DNA of 64,000 bases from Hexactinellida sp. DTS-2022. Lineage: Eukaryota > Porifera > Hexactinellida. The DNA is taken from contig JAPNXP010000005.1 in assembly GCA_028753945.1 (NCBI GenBank), positions 3,906,001 to 3,970,000 on the forward strand. Reading direction: 5' to 3'. Below are positions 52,717 through 63,978 of this stretch, one piece after another. The notes beneath the pieces were generated by a model, which saw nothing but the letters and a program-made list of their open reading frames with translations, did not search any database and was not told the origin of the DNA. The translations under genes and the position numbers were made by a program. Position 1 is the stretch's first letter. Every line of letters starts with the position of its first letter.

Positions 52717-53618
52717 CAGGATCGGATCCAGGATATATTCAAATAAGGGGGTTGCCACTTTATTATTTAAAAAAAACACCACCAGGTGGGGTCTGGGGGG
52801 AGCTGTAAGCCTCCCATTGGGGTCCAGGGGCGAAGCCCCTAGAAGCAAGATACGATATAATGCTATTTCCCCAACTTACATATAATACAATACCTACAAT
52901 TGGTGGATTATTCTGAACATTTCGAAAATTCACGAGACCATATGCCAAACTGTGCCCGAAGGAGTGGACATTGTTTTTAGGATGACCCAAATTCCCAGCA
53001 AGGGCACTGGAGGGCGATTTAAGATCCCTCATTTGGGTCGAGGAGAGATTTGTTGAAGGCAATATATAGTCCTGAGATCAAATAAACTATAAAGATCCAT
53101 ACCTGACAATAATTTAATGAAGTTATTAGTAATTTGGAAAATTATTCAATCGTATTAGGGGTTAGGGCAGTGGTTTTCAACCGGGGTTCCGCGGGATTAT
53201 TGGCAAATCGATGTAAATTGATCAGAGACTCATAATAGTCAATCGGAAATACAATCTTTAGCAGTTTATTGACTATCAGACCACGAATAAAAGAAAAATG
53301 CAAAAGTAGACAATCACAGATCTCACATTGAAACTGTAACTGACAATACTAGTTAATAAATAAATGTAATTAAATTTGTTATAAATATATTCGTAGAGGA
53401 ATTAGAAGTCTAAGGTTCGACGTGCTGCCACAAACAATTTAAGGGTTCCGTAGTACAAAAAAGGTTGAAAACCACTGGGTTAGGGTCACTAATTTAGGTA
53501 ATTATAGCATCTGACTCAACTCCACACTAACTAAGAGAGAGTATAGTGGTAATCAAAGGTCATTTAAAATCAAAGGGGGGTTGCAACCCCGCAAACCCCC
53601 TCCCTGGATCCGCCACTG
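52717..53618. mobile_element. hAT element, non-autonomous, with nested insertion
   Basis: Ends CAGGATCGGATCCAGG and CCTGGATCCGCCACTG, flanked by GTATAA on both sides (partial target duplication). Subterminal runs are GGGGTCTGGGGGGAG and GGGGCGAAGCCCC. The 310-bp MITE at 53168 sits inside. Confidence 0.72.
53168..53477. mobile_element. hAT MITE, 310 bp, nested
   Basis: The 8-bp target duplication GGTTAGGG lies at 53160-53167 and 53478-53485. Ends CAGTGGTTTTCAACC and GGTTGAAAACCACTG are perfect. They share the GGTTTTCAACC motif with the 440-bp family. Confidence 0.95.
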
Positions 53619-53626
53619 GTATAATG

Positions 53627-55599
53627 ATAATGTAATGCTAATTGGAATATTAAAAAGGAAAAAGTTTTCAAGATATTTTATTTGGATTTTTTACTAAATA
53701 TTTACAAACATTTCGACTGAACATTCAAGCGTTTATAATAATTTATATGCCTATCCACCCCTGTAAAGTTACATTCCTGGCAAATTGAGTCGCGCAAACG
53801 CTAAACGAAGAGTAGCGCATTCGCTAGGGACTTTTTTATATATGGAAATTTCACCCCATAAATCGATGTTGGTCAAATTTATTGTCTCGTATATAGGGTA
53901 TGTAATATGTATATTATAATGGTTGTCAATATTGTCAAGAATTTCTTAACGACATCAAAACCCTTGAAGTTCACAATGATTTAAGGTCCCAACATATTTT
54001 GATAGATTGGGTGGATAGGTGCAGTCTCAAATATCCCTCTCATTGTGTGATAGATTGCTTCTGCACCTTGTATGAATTTTTATCTAGATTGATATTTCTA
54101 ATACTTTGAACGAATAATTTTATTCAAGACAATACGGAACCAAGTTGGTACATCAGTCATAGGAGTCGGAGCTGCAGCGGCTGGGGCGGCCATGGCCCCA
54201 CTATTTTGTTGAAATTAAAAAATACAGCATATTGGCTGAAGATGTCCTCGGCCACCTCAGATCAATTTCTACTCTTCGTCGAACCACTTTCTTAGGAACA
54301 AATAATATAATTATGACGAAAAGTGGAGCGGCCTAGCGGTCACCCATTGCCAGGCCCGTTTTGGTCACTCACTAACTCTGTTGAAATAAAATTATGGCCG
54401 CCCCACTTTTACTTTGCTTCCGATGCCTTTGCATCTTTCTATGATAACGATTACATAAAATATAGTTGTAGATAGAAATTCATAGAATGATTGGTATGTG
54501 TCATGTTTGGAATTGGGTTGTCCTAAATAAGTTATGCGTAACATGGTCCAACTGTATCCTATCAAAGTTCTGATCTGAAGAGATAATACGAAACTGAAAA
54601 AATACAATTTTCTTTATACACTAAAAGGCCAGAAGTATTTGAACAATATGAATTCTAATAATGACACAGTAGTATTCATCTAATAACTTATTAACGGCTG
54701 TTTAAACGGCTCTAAAATAAATAAATATCATACTATAGTTATAAAATTTTAGCCAATATCCTTGAAGTGGCATAAGTGTCTCTCCAGATGTCACTTATAC
54801 CAAAAATGGGATAGTGGCTGTATCTCTATAAAATAATCGTATTTAAACAAAAATGTCATTCCGTGATATAAATCCTGTGAAATCTTTACCCAATTAAGCG
54901 GAGAAATCTATTAACCGGTGACTAAATTAAGCGGATTCGACTGTACATTTATAATTTATCATTATCAAGCATTTAGAAAATAAAAATTATTTTTCATATT
55001 TGAATATCTCATGTTCGAATTACTCTAAGTGCTTAATTTTTATTAAAATATTTGTATGCAATCATCCATGTTGAAGCATCTACAAATGTTATTATGTTGC
55101 TAAAAGCTTGAATGTATGAATACAATTAATGTTGTTCAAATACTTTTGGCCGGAGTGTATGCGTTATGATTTTATAATTATAAAAATTAGCTATATTTCC
55201 ACATGACCCTGAATTTTGATCATTAAAAATTGAAATTTCCAAATAGAGTGCGAGGAGTTGATGCACCGCCCTAGTGGGTATGCTACAGACCTCCAATCCA
55301 AACAACAATAGTAGACAATGTTAAATATTGATAGAAAAACTAATTTTATCTACCTACACGCAGATTAAATATGGTTGTTAAATGAATAAAACATAAATAA
55401 TAAAATTTAATTAAAATGAAAGTCGTACACAGAACACAAACATGATTCTAATGTGATTACAGATAATGAAAACTAGCTAAGAATAATATATCATTATAAA
55501 TTAATATAATTACATTTAGCACAAAAGAATGGTTAGTTAAAATAGCACAAGCAAGTCTTGTGTAGGAAGGAGGTAAATAAAATTCTCCATACGAGGATT
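53627..55599. other. Two kb without a recognised gene
   Basis: Holds a possible TIR pair GGGGCGGCCAT (54184-54194) and ATGGCCGCCCC (54393-54403) of an undefined element, and a pogo-like right end (AATTAAGCGGATTCGACTGT near 54925-54944). The rest is AT-rich unique sequence. ORFs here are short and without domains. Confidence 0.45.
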
Positions 55600-55790
55600 C
55601 TATAGGAGGTGAGCTTTATTTAGATTATCCTCTATAATCGCATTGAGTACGACCTGAAATACTACTTGAATATTACTTGTGTCTGTGGCTGTGGTGAAGT
55701 GAGGATATACATATTTATCTTTGTTTGAATTACGCTCAGTAAACAAAGTCTTCACATGCTCTCCAGCCTCTTTTGGGTCGCGATCAAGAC
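55600..55790 (-). CDS. Terminal exon of a divergent G-protein alpha subunit (gene A)
   Basis: 62 codons plus stop. After the acceptor TTTCTAATTTACAG the frame (entering with two bases) reads DPKEAGEHVKTLF, YVYPHFTTATDTSNIQVVF and ends NLNKAHLL. This matches the last ~60 residues of G-alpha (alpha-G/beta-6/TCAT loop/alpha-5), whose usual text is HxTCATDTxNIxxVF. The TCAT guanine loop is TTAT here. The C-terminal tail, which normally selects the receptor, is unlike the Gi, Gq, Gs or G12 tails and has no Cys at -4. No upstream exon is visible in the 4 kb to the right, so it is either far away or lost. Intact as far as it goes. Confidence 0.85.
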
Positions 55791-55801
55791 CTGTAAATTA
55801 G

Positions 55802-56150
55802 AAAAATTAAAAAATTACAGCTGTGTCAATAGCATTTTCTTATGGAGGCACTATATTTATTGGCTGAGTGATAGTGCTTCCATACTAAACATTACAGCTG
55901 TAATTTTATATATTTTCGTCATGTCACCACCACAATAAGGTATTAAGCAGTTTCAAAAAGATGTTTCGGAAGGCAACAACCCTTTGTAGTGTTCGAAGTT
56001 TCCTTCAAACCTATTGCATTTCAGAGTTATTCGAGTTTGAGTATTAATACAATAGGTGAGAGTCAGCATATTTGAGTACATCTTACTTTGGTGATCTATC
56101 TTGAAACATCTCTTGAGGTAATGATAATTATTTAATGCATTTAAATTGTT
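55802..56150 (-). repeat. Old, diverged array unit with hairpin
   Basis: A hairpin-like stretch (55802-55916: ATTACAGCTG...GGAGGCACTAT...ATAGTGCTTCC...CAGCTGTAAT) keeps the inner GCACTAT arms but has lost most of the middle. It is followed by the usual GTTTCGGAAGGCAACAACCC side. It starts about 10 bp from the splice acceptor of G-alpha exon A. Confidence 0.75.
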
Positions 56151-56162
56151 CGACTTCAAATA

Positions 56163-56548
56163 TACCTTATTATAGGAAATTAACGCGCCATGAAATTAAC
56201 GCGAATTTCTCCAAATCGCGTTAATTTCCTTCGCGTTAATTTCATGGAGCGTTAATTTCCATGACCATAATTTCCTGCTATTTAGCAAAATTTACAATGG
56301 ATGGACAAACTTCCGAGCAACATATTTTCAGATGTGCAACTAGTTTGAAAGGATATACCATGTCTATCAAGTAGATTGGAAGCCTATTTGGGCACAATAA
56401 TAGTATTCAATAAGGAGATTAATAATCCTGAAATTTGTTTTATAAAATTTATTCGCGTTAATTTCATGTATTGAAAATGTTCAGCTCCAATTCGCGTTAA
56501 TTTCATTCGCGTTAATTTCATGGCGCGTTAATTTCCTATAATAAGGTA
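56163..56548. mobile_element. MITE with GCGTTAATTTC repeats, 386 bp
   Basis: Outer inverted repeats TACCTTATTATAGGAAATTA and TAATTTCCTATAATAAGGTA continue for about 42 bp. GCGTTAATTTC or its complement occurs about eight times, clustered at both ends. TA lies at both outer edges, so a TA target duplication is possible. Confidence 0.8.
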
Positions 56549-56552
56549 TTCT

Positions 56553-56930
56553 ACAGGGATTCCCTGAACAGGCTATATAAACTAATATTTTCACCTTTAC
56601 AAGAAAGATCTTTGGGATGTACAAGGATTTTGGCCAATGCACAGGGGGAAATAGGAGCCTCGTACAGGGATATGTCTTAAATAGGTTGGCAGGTATGATT
56701 AATATATACATTAAAACCCCTCATAGACGGGATGGGAGTGTGCTTCTTCTGGTAGCACAGGTCGACCCAATTTTTTGTACCATAACCCTTCAGTAATGTT
56801 GTATTGTAGGTAAAGAGATAATATTTAAATTGAATTTCAATATTCAAATTCCATTTCAACTTAATCTAAAAATATTTTAATAGAGTTTGAATTGTAAAGA
56901 TTTCAAATAAGAATCGTGTTTAATTACTTA
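56553..56930. repeat. Two dispersed repeat fragments
   Basis: 56553-56697 is a truncated relative of the 46655-47099 element (ACAGGGATTCCCTG...AGGTTGGCAGGTATG). 56712-56915 is the second copy of the repeat found in transposase intron 1. Confidence 0.68.
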
Positions 56931-56935
56931 GTTAG

Positions 56936-57790
56936 GAAAAATCTAAATTTACAGCTTTGCCGACACGACGTTCTTTGAATGCACTATGTTTTGTTGGTTG
57001 GTCGTTTGACAGTGCCTCCAAAAGAACATGCTATAGGCAAAGCTGTAATTTTAGATTTTTTGCCATGTTATGGTCACTATAAAGGTGTTAAAACTTTTAG
57101 AAAGGTGTTTCGGCCGGAAACGACCGAAAGTGGGTTGGAAGCTTCCTTTAGCTCACGTCACTTCAGAGATATTAAAGTTTCATCAGAATATAATAGGTGA
57201 CGTGTCAGCATTTTTTCTGTACTTAATTCACCCAACGCCAAACAATACATTCAAATATAAAATTCACAAAATTGTTAAACACATTTTTTGACTATGCCAT
57301 CATCACCTCAAGGTGTCAAGATCCATTTGTAGAGGTGATACGTGGCATAAGGATCAATTGATATTTAGCTAATTAGTTTAAATTATTATTAAAATTATTA
57401 ATATCAGAACACCAATTTCAATGTCAACTTACATTAATTAAGTTTGATTATTTGTTATAAATCGTAATATAAAATGAACTTGACGTCCATGTTTGAATTC
57501 AGCACACTCGACAACCCCATAAACAAATTGGGAGCATCTCTTTACGTAAGTTAAATACGACTGAATTAATTAGAATTGTAAATACGCCAGTATATTAATA
57601 GTTCAAGAGTATTCTTGCAGAAGGAAATATACTCACATATTCTGTCGTTGCTATGGAATATAGATTCTTAGTTTTCAACAAGAAAATAAAAGGCTACTCA
57701 ATCTCACAAGTTGAATCTACATAATTATCACAGGTAGAAACAACATAATTATCACAAGTAGAAACAATATAGAATTCCATTGTTGTTTCA
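56936..57790 (-). repeat. Diverged array unit with hairpin
   Basis: The hairpin at 56936-57061 has substituted arms (TACAGCTTTGCCGAC... and ...GGCAAAGCTGTA) that still pair: changes on one arm are matched on the other. Unit flank follows to about 57790 (CATCACCTCAAGGTGTCAAG, CTGTCGTTGCTATGGAATAT). Confidence 0.78.
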
Positions 57791-58860
57791 ACTTGTGATA
57801 CACTGTTCCAAAAAATTTTTTAAGACAAAACACCAGCTTCGGGGACGAAATCTGGGGGGGGGGTGGGAGCAACATAGTAATGTCATTATCAAAGCAGTAG
57901 TAGTAAGTTATATTGTATCAGTATACTCTAGTCAGGCGAGTGCGTAGGGCTGGACGGAACTCTGACAGAACGATTTTAGAACTGTGCATCATATAGTATA
58001 AAACTACAGTAGGACCCCACTAGCATAACGTTTCTAATAGAAGCACACTAAAACACAATTGTTCTGTGTTTTGTGTGTGTGACTAGATCAATTTTATTTT
58101 CCAGGAAGACTACTAATACATAGTACTGTCCAAGAACGCTATTAAACTTGAAACGAGTCCCTGAAAGCTGAAAATTTGAATCCAGGGGTATTTTTGTACT
58201 GTGACAACGATCTATTGATTTTTGAAGCGGAACTTTTGGATTATGACGTAATAAGATAGGTATTATGTCAAAACTCCTTCAACTCCGATCGGATTGACTA
58301 GGTTTCATAGAACACGTTAACCCAATGTGAAACACCTGTTTATACATTTCGGTTACATGACGCCACGAAATGAAAAGTTAAGTTATAGCTTCAGCAATTT
58401 TTACTCAATCGCTCCCAAATGTGTCACTATCTAGAACTAACTGGAAGTTAGGAACATGATATCAAGGCATACATAACACACTTTAGAATTGTGATATATC
58501 ACCATTTGATTACGTAATCGCTATTTTTTGTGGGAATTATCGTGTATTTATAGCCTGCTTTTAACATAGTTAAACGCGTTATAAATGTTCAAGATTGGAA
58601 CATGAGGATGTCCATAACTAGTTTAATGAAATATATCGAAAGTATAAATGGAATGTTGACACATTCCTCGGTTCCTCGGGGGGTCATTACTAGCTATTGA
58701 AATAAAGATATGTTAGCTAATAATCAATGGCCTTTAAGTAATCCATGGTTCGGAGTAGTAGTAAGGCCTTATATAACGAAGGTCACGGTTTGATGTATTA
58801 TGATAATTTTAATTTTCCAAACAATAACATTGTGCACCATATTTATTTGTTATCAGTGAA
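57791..58860. other. Transposon fragments, no gene
   Basis: 57960-58070 matches 40258-40400 at both ends but not in the middle (CAGAACGATTTTAG...AGAAGCACACTAAAA). 58440-58680 matches 41663-41905 in inverse orientation while 58700-58790 matches 41945-42033 directly, so this is a rearranged relative of the 919-bp hAT element without visible termini. Confidence 0.65.
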
Positions 58861-58995
58861 ATTTTTAGGAGGATAAGGCCGCGAGGCAGCCGTTAATCGT
58901 GTGGTGTAGTGTCTAACACGAACGAACAAAAGTCGCGAAGCGACCTTTGTGAGGGAGTGTTCCGTAGCGAGGCGACCGAGACAAAGGGCACGTAT
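58860..58995 (-). repeat. Second copy of the GC-rich insertion end
   Basis: Reverse complement of 18920-19010 at moderate identity (GTGTTAGACACTA, GGTCGCTTCGCGAC, CTCGGTCGC). The surrounding sequence is unrelated. Confidence 0.7.
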
Positions 58996-59040
58996 AACAA
59001 TTTCATTTTTTAAATTTAGTCTGGATAAATCCATTGAAAA

Positions 59041-59470
59041 AATAATTAGACGCTACCGCTCGAATTCACAAGTTGACTCAATAGAATAAGAGCAAGTTGA
59101 ATCAATAGAGTAAACTGAGTCAATATAAATTACTTACAATTCAAACAATATAATTAGACTGAACAATTTTACTGAATCTGAAGTGTGAGGAAACAAAGGA
59201 ATAGGCACCCATGACCCAATTATGACAGAAACTAAAGCCAAATTTAGAATTGTGAACTGCCAAAAGGTGGAGAATTAATGTTTCATCCATAAATACAAAT
59301 TATATCAGTGTCACGCTTCATATGACATGTTAAGAGCCATAAATAGTCTATATACGTAGATACTATAAATGTCTGATCAAAAATTATTAGGCGGTCATAC
59401 CGAATACCGGCCAATTTTCAGCCCATGATATATAGAGGTGTGACCACGGCACCGTCTACGCTGAAGATCA
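59041..59470 (-). repeat. Diverged array unit without hairpin
   Basis: Recognisable pieces in minus sense: CACAAGTTGA...CAATAGA repeats, GAAGTGTGAGGAAACAAAGG, CAGAAACTAAA, TCAGCCCATGATATATAGAG and GGCACCGTCTACGCTGAAGA. It ends where the hairpin would be expected. Confidence 0.7.
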
Positions 59471-59851
59471 CATTGTTTCCACTCGAAATTTCTCACTCCA
59501 CTCCAAGTTAAGACGTTATTCTAGCGTTATTCTCTACATGAAAATTAACTTAATCGCGGATCGATTTAAGTATAATAAAATAATAAATGAAGCATCTCCC
59601 AGTAGTGAGTTAATCGAGAAAAATATATATCTAATATCTTTTATTGAGAATTTGAGGTACAGCCTAACAATACTAAAACTTGCATAGTAAACCTAATTGG
59701 TTAATATATACAGAACAAGTTCAAGTCAATAGTATGAGAGCATGCACATAGTCTATCTATATACAGAGACAATCAATCAAAATATATCTTCTAAAATGAA
59801 ACATAAATTCAATGGATGATATTTTATTATAATTCCAAATTAGTCAAACTT

Positions 59852-60030
59852 CTAAATATTAACGGCTTCGTCGATCATCGTATTCAATATAACGTTCGTG
59901 AGAACTTTGATGGAATTGGTATCTGTGGCAGTGGTAAAATGAACCACAGGCGGTTTAGCTTTCCGAAAGTTGCGGGTTAAAAACAAAGATTTGATATGTT
60001 CTCCGGCTGTTGTAGGATCGCGTTCATTCC
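59852..60030 (-). CDS. Terminal exon of a second divergent G-protein alpha subunit (gene B)
   Basis: 58 codons plus stop after the acceptor CTCTCCCTACCACAG, entered with two bases as in gene A. It reads NERDPTTAGEHIKSLF, VVHFTTATDTNSIKVL and ends MIDEAVNI. It shares the DP-x-x-AGEH-x-K-x-LF start and TTATDT loop with gene A but has a different, shorter tail. The same strand, phase and exon border point to a tandem duplicate pair about 4 kb apart. Upstream exons are not visible up to the window edge, so the intron is longer than 3.9 kb or the copy is orphaned. Confidence 0.85.
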
Positions 60031-60633
60031 CTGTGGTAGGGAGAGAATGGTAATTTTAAAAATTCTTAAGATTACTCACTTCTGAAATATATAAGTATAC
60101 TGTATATTGCCACAGATATCAATAAACACTATTTCAAATAACTCCAGTATGTATTAGTGACTTGTTTTCAGAAATATTGAAGGAAAAATTAAATCTAGAG
60201 TTATTTTACCTAGCAAAACAATTGCCTAATGGGGTTAAGTATATATCGACCGACACCTTTCCAATATAAAAACTCGACTGCGCAAAGGAGAATTTTTAAT
60301 GTATAAAAAATGACATGCTAGTGGCTGAGAAATAACATTAAAAAAAGGTGCTGGCCAATATATATTAGCAATATCTAGTCTAATTTGGTACCAAAAGTTT
60401 AACCCATATCCTGAATGTTGAGAATGTGGTAATTTGCCCAAAATATGCTACAAAAATTTTCTTGTAGATATAAAAATGAAATCAAACTTTCTAATATGCA
60501 AATAGCTATTTGGGTAACTCTTATAGCTTTTTAATTAAATAATCAACTCCCATTAATGAAGTAAACGGGTTGATTTAATAAAAGATTTATAGGAAAAGTA
60601 TAGTTTAAAAAAATTAATCACAGTTATATTTAA
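60031..60633. other. Intron-like AT-rich sequence
   Basis: Upstream of G-alpha exon B on its strand. No exon or repeat is recognised. The minus-strand frame at 60441-60235 has no known domain. Confidence 0.4.
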
Positions 60634-60640
60634 TCATTAG

Positions 60641-62458
60641 CAGGGACTTCTCTAATATAGGGACTGTAAACTTCGTTTTACGGTAAATTTAGCGTAGGCC
60701 TAAAACAGTATTGTTACTTATTGATATCCCGTAATCCGCTAATGCTAGACACAGGAAATGTATTATTGTCGTATAGGAAGTCATATTTTGGGAGTCCAAC
60801 GGTCATATTGGTTTATCGAAAATATTTGTGGAATGTAAGTTATGCGATTTTCACACCCTTCCATATATGGTAATATTGTTAAAATCTCGAGATGACTTAA
60901 CTTTATACATATGAAATGTCAAATGTATCATTTTCGTACAGGAAATCATATTTTGGGAGTCCAACGGTCATATTGGATTATCGTAAATATTTGTGGAATG
61001 TAAGTTATGCGATTTTACACCTTTCCATATATGGTGATATTGTTAAAATCTCTAGATTACTTAACTTTATCCATATGAAATTTATTATTCGCGAATAGGA
61101 ATGGGAATTCATATTTAGGGACTCAGTAGATCACATTGATTTACCTAAGGCGTTCCCCTTAGCCCAGGGGTTTTCAACCTTTTGTACCATGCGACCCCTT
61201 TTACAGATGTGGAAAAGCTCGCGACCCCCACAATGTTAATATGAAAGTTTTTATTAATGTGTAATAAGTATTCCTATTGTTTAATTAAATCGATGCACCT
61301 CAAGTTTCAAGCAAATTCTGACAATTATGAAATAACTACAAGGCTATATAAAAATCATCTCGAATCCCTGAACCTCATTGCGTAAATATTGCATGTACAT
61401 TACACATGCAGCACTGCATTTTTAAGTACATGCACAATGTCTACACATCATAAGCATATCAATGTGGATAATTTAAATAAGTTTTGACTTATATCTCTGT
61501 AGATTTCAACGATTTTATGTAAAATTTCCGGAACTTTTCGCGACCCCCCTATAAAGCCTTCGCGACCCCCTTGGGGGTCGCGCCCCCCAGGTTGAAAACC
61601 CATGCCTTAGCCTATATTATTATTTGGCACTCTCCACAGGAGGATTGCCCGACCCTGTTTTGTAGTTTAGCTAATTCTTGCCTATCAAATATCTGTAAAT
61701 ATGTTGTTTATTAAAAAATTCAGAGTATGGGATTATGTATGGGATTATTTATTATCTTTATTTATTTATCATAATCATTAGGATTAGTCAGAATAAAAAG
61801 GAATAGATTTGAAAGAAACTTATCAAGATTTTTTAATAAACAACATAATTACAGATATTTAATAGGCAAGAATTAGCTAAACTACAAAACAGGGTCGGGC
61901 AATCCTCCTGTGGAGAGTGCCAAATAATAATATAGGCTAAGGGGAACGCCTTAGGTAAATCAATGTGATCTACTGAGTCCCTAAATATGAATTCCCATTT
62001 CCTATTCGCGAATAATAAATTTCATATGGATAAAGTTAAGTAATCTAGAGATTTTAACAATATCACCATATATGGAAAGGTGTAAAATCGCATAACTTAC
62101 ATTCCACAAATATTTACGATAATCCAATATGACCGTTGGACTCCCAAAATATGATTTCCTATACGAAAATGATACATTTGACATTTCATATGTATAAAGT
62201 TAAGTCATCTCGAGATTTTAACAATATTACCATATATGGAAGGGTGTGAAAATCGCATAACTTACATTCCACAAATATTTTCGATAAACCAATATGACCG
62301 TTGGGCTCCCAAAATATGACTTCCTATACGACAATAATACATTTCCTGTGTCTAGCATTAGCGGATTACGGGATATCAATAAGTAACAATACTGTTTTAG
62401 GCCTAAGCTAAATTTACCGTAAACGAAGTTTACAGTCCCTATATTAGAGAAGTCCCTG
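60641..62458. mobile_element. Long palindromic (foldback) element, 1818 bp
   Basis: Left arm 60641-61722 and right arm 61827-62458 are inverted copies of about 632 bp, once the nested 440-bp MITE in the left arm is set aside. The central spacer is about 105 bp. Ends are CAGGGACTTCTCTAATATAG and CTATATTAGAGAAGTCCCTG, flanked by TCATTAG (7 bp) at 60634-60640 and 62459-62465. Each arm holds a ~158-bp tandem duplication (GGGAGTCCAACGGTCATATT twice). A 60-codon frame appears identically in both arms because of the palindrome. No transposase; CAGGG ends suggest hAT but the duplication is 7 bp. Confidence 0.85.
61165..61604. mobile_element. hAT MITE, 440 bp, copy 2
   Basis: The 8-bp target duplication CCTTAGCC lies at 61157-61164 and 61605-61612. 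Its uninterrupted counterpart is read in the other arm of the palindrome (AATATAGGCTAAGGGGAACG near 61930). It is near-identical to 32051-32490 in reverse. Confidence 0.95.
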
Positions 62459-62462
62459 TCAT

Positions 62463-62903
62463 TAGGCCTGTTGTATGACAGTTCAACTACCATGACAGTT
62501 TAACTACCTTGTATTATTGTAACCATGGATATTCCAGCCATGACAGTTTAACTACCAATAACAATTCTACAACTTCTTTGTATGACTTCCTCAACTTGTA
62601 GTTCCTATTGCATGATGACGCATTCTTTCTAATAGGCTTTTATGATTGTGTTAGTTTACATTATCATTTGTTTCTCAGAGATTTATAGTATGTATACGGT
62701 ATAGCGTTGATTGAAATAATACTATTAGAAAGAATGCGTCATCATGCAATAGGAACTACAAGTTGAGGAAGTCATACAAAGAAGTTGTAGAATTGTTATT
62801 GGTAGTTAAACTGTCATGGCTGGAATATCCATGGTTATAATAAATTTAATAATACAAGGTAGTTAAACTGTCATGGTAGTTAAACTGTCATACAACAGGC
62901 CTA
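62463..62903. mobile_element. Second foldback element, 441 bp
   Basis: Arms 62463-62635 and 62722-62903 are inverted, spacer about 86 bp. Outer ends are TAGGCCTGTTGTATGACAGT and ACTGTCATACAACAGGCCTA. The phrase ATGACAGTTTAACTACC is repeated three times in each arm. The right arm has about 10 bp extra (ATAAATTTAA). It abuts the previous element. Confidence 0.85.
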
Positions 62904-63658
62904 AATAGTCAAATTTATTAAAATTTAGTGATTACGTCATGCGATAATGAGTAAGCATATTGGCAATCTGATGACCAACGTGTCCGTATCATTAATGTCC
63001 ATGTTCTATTAAATTTTCAGATTTTTATCTCTTAGAGAGCGGGAATTATGTGCGATTAAGTGACTTTTCAGGGTTCTCAAAATGTGACAATGACGTCATA
63101 ACTTGTCGAGGTGTGAGAAATTTTGAGTGAAAACCTCAAATTGTTGACGGGTGCCAAAAGTTACCCCTATATGCCAAAAATCACATTTGGAGACCGGAAA
63201 CTTAATGCTTTATCAATTTTTATAATTGGAGCCTCTCAGACTCAAGTTAAAACCCCCGAGATCGCGACGTTCCAGTCCTTTACTTAAGGAGTCTATGGAT
63301 GGAATACATACTGTTAGTGTAAGCTCGAATACACAAACTCGTTGGGATCAGTCAAACATGTTCTGATAATCAACAATTCGGATAATTTAAGGATGTGCGA
63401 ATATATAAAATAACATTGTGTTAGGTAACTAACTATACGAGATTAGCAACGGAATTATGCTGTTCATTAGGAATCAATCCCCGCTCACACAAGATTATGC
63501 TCATTCACTAGTTAGTAGATTATATACACTTACAACTAATTTACTAGTACTGCTATATCTAATCGTTATTATTCATAATTGTTCGTGTACATATATTTAC
63601 TTATCAAACGTATAACTTGGGGACGACATAATAATAACGATTAAATAACTATTCCTTG
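62904..63658. other. Possible 5-prime LTR and leader of a retrotransposon
   Basis: No gene. TGTTAGTGTAAGCTCGAATA at 63310 and the phrase CTTGGGGACGACATAATAAT at about 63617, 40 bp before the gag ATG, would fit an LTR start and a leader/primer region. The second LTR is outside the window, so this cannot be confirmed. Confidence 0.35.
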
Positions 63659-63978
63659 ATGGCATCGAAAAATCTCCTGGTCCCGAAACTGCAAGATGAC
63701 GACCGCATCTCGGACTGGAGGGTGATCTTTGAAGCTAGCACCGAACAACTCAGGAACGCCGAAAATACGTATTGCAAATGCTCCCCGCTTATGTCAATCG
63801 GAACACGGCTGATGGAGTCCTGGTACAAGACTTAGCCAAATATGTCGCCACGGTCAGTGAAGCTCTCGATATACTTGCAGAGACACTCGATCCACCCTCA
63901 GACCAGTATACAGCCATGCAGCATCTTAGCCGCATCTACACTAACCTGCCAAAAGTATTTGGACAATTGGAGTTTTAA
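63659..63978 (+). pseudogene. LTR-retrotransposon gag start, frameshifted
   Basis: ATG at 63659 (MASKNLLVPKLQDDDRISDW) reads into FEASTEQLRNAENT. One frameshift near 63770 continues as MLPAYVNRNTADGVLVQDLA and ends with a stop at 63978. The pattern (start soon after a leader, W in the first helix, LP-x-Y-V) resembles invertebrate Gypsy-like gag proteins. No zinc knuckle or pol appears before the window ends. Confidence 0.55.

Noticed and set aside
52763-53062. 99-aa minus ORF
   Set aside because: It lies inside a non-autonomous hAT element and begins in its subterminal repeats.
60916-62184. Two identical 60-aa ORFs on opposite strands
   Set aside because: They are identical only because they lie in the two arms of one palindrome.
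63300-63650. Definite LTR call
   Set aside because: Only one possible copy is inside the window and no terminal repeat can be compared, so it is listed only as possible.
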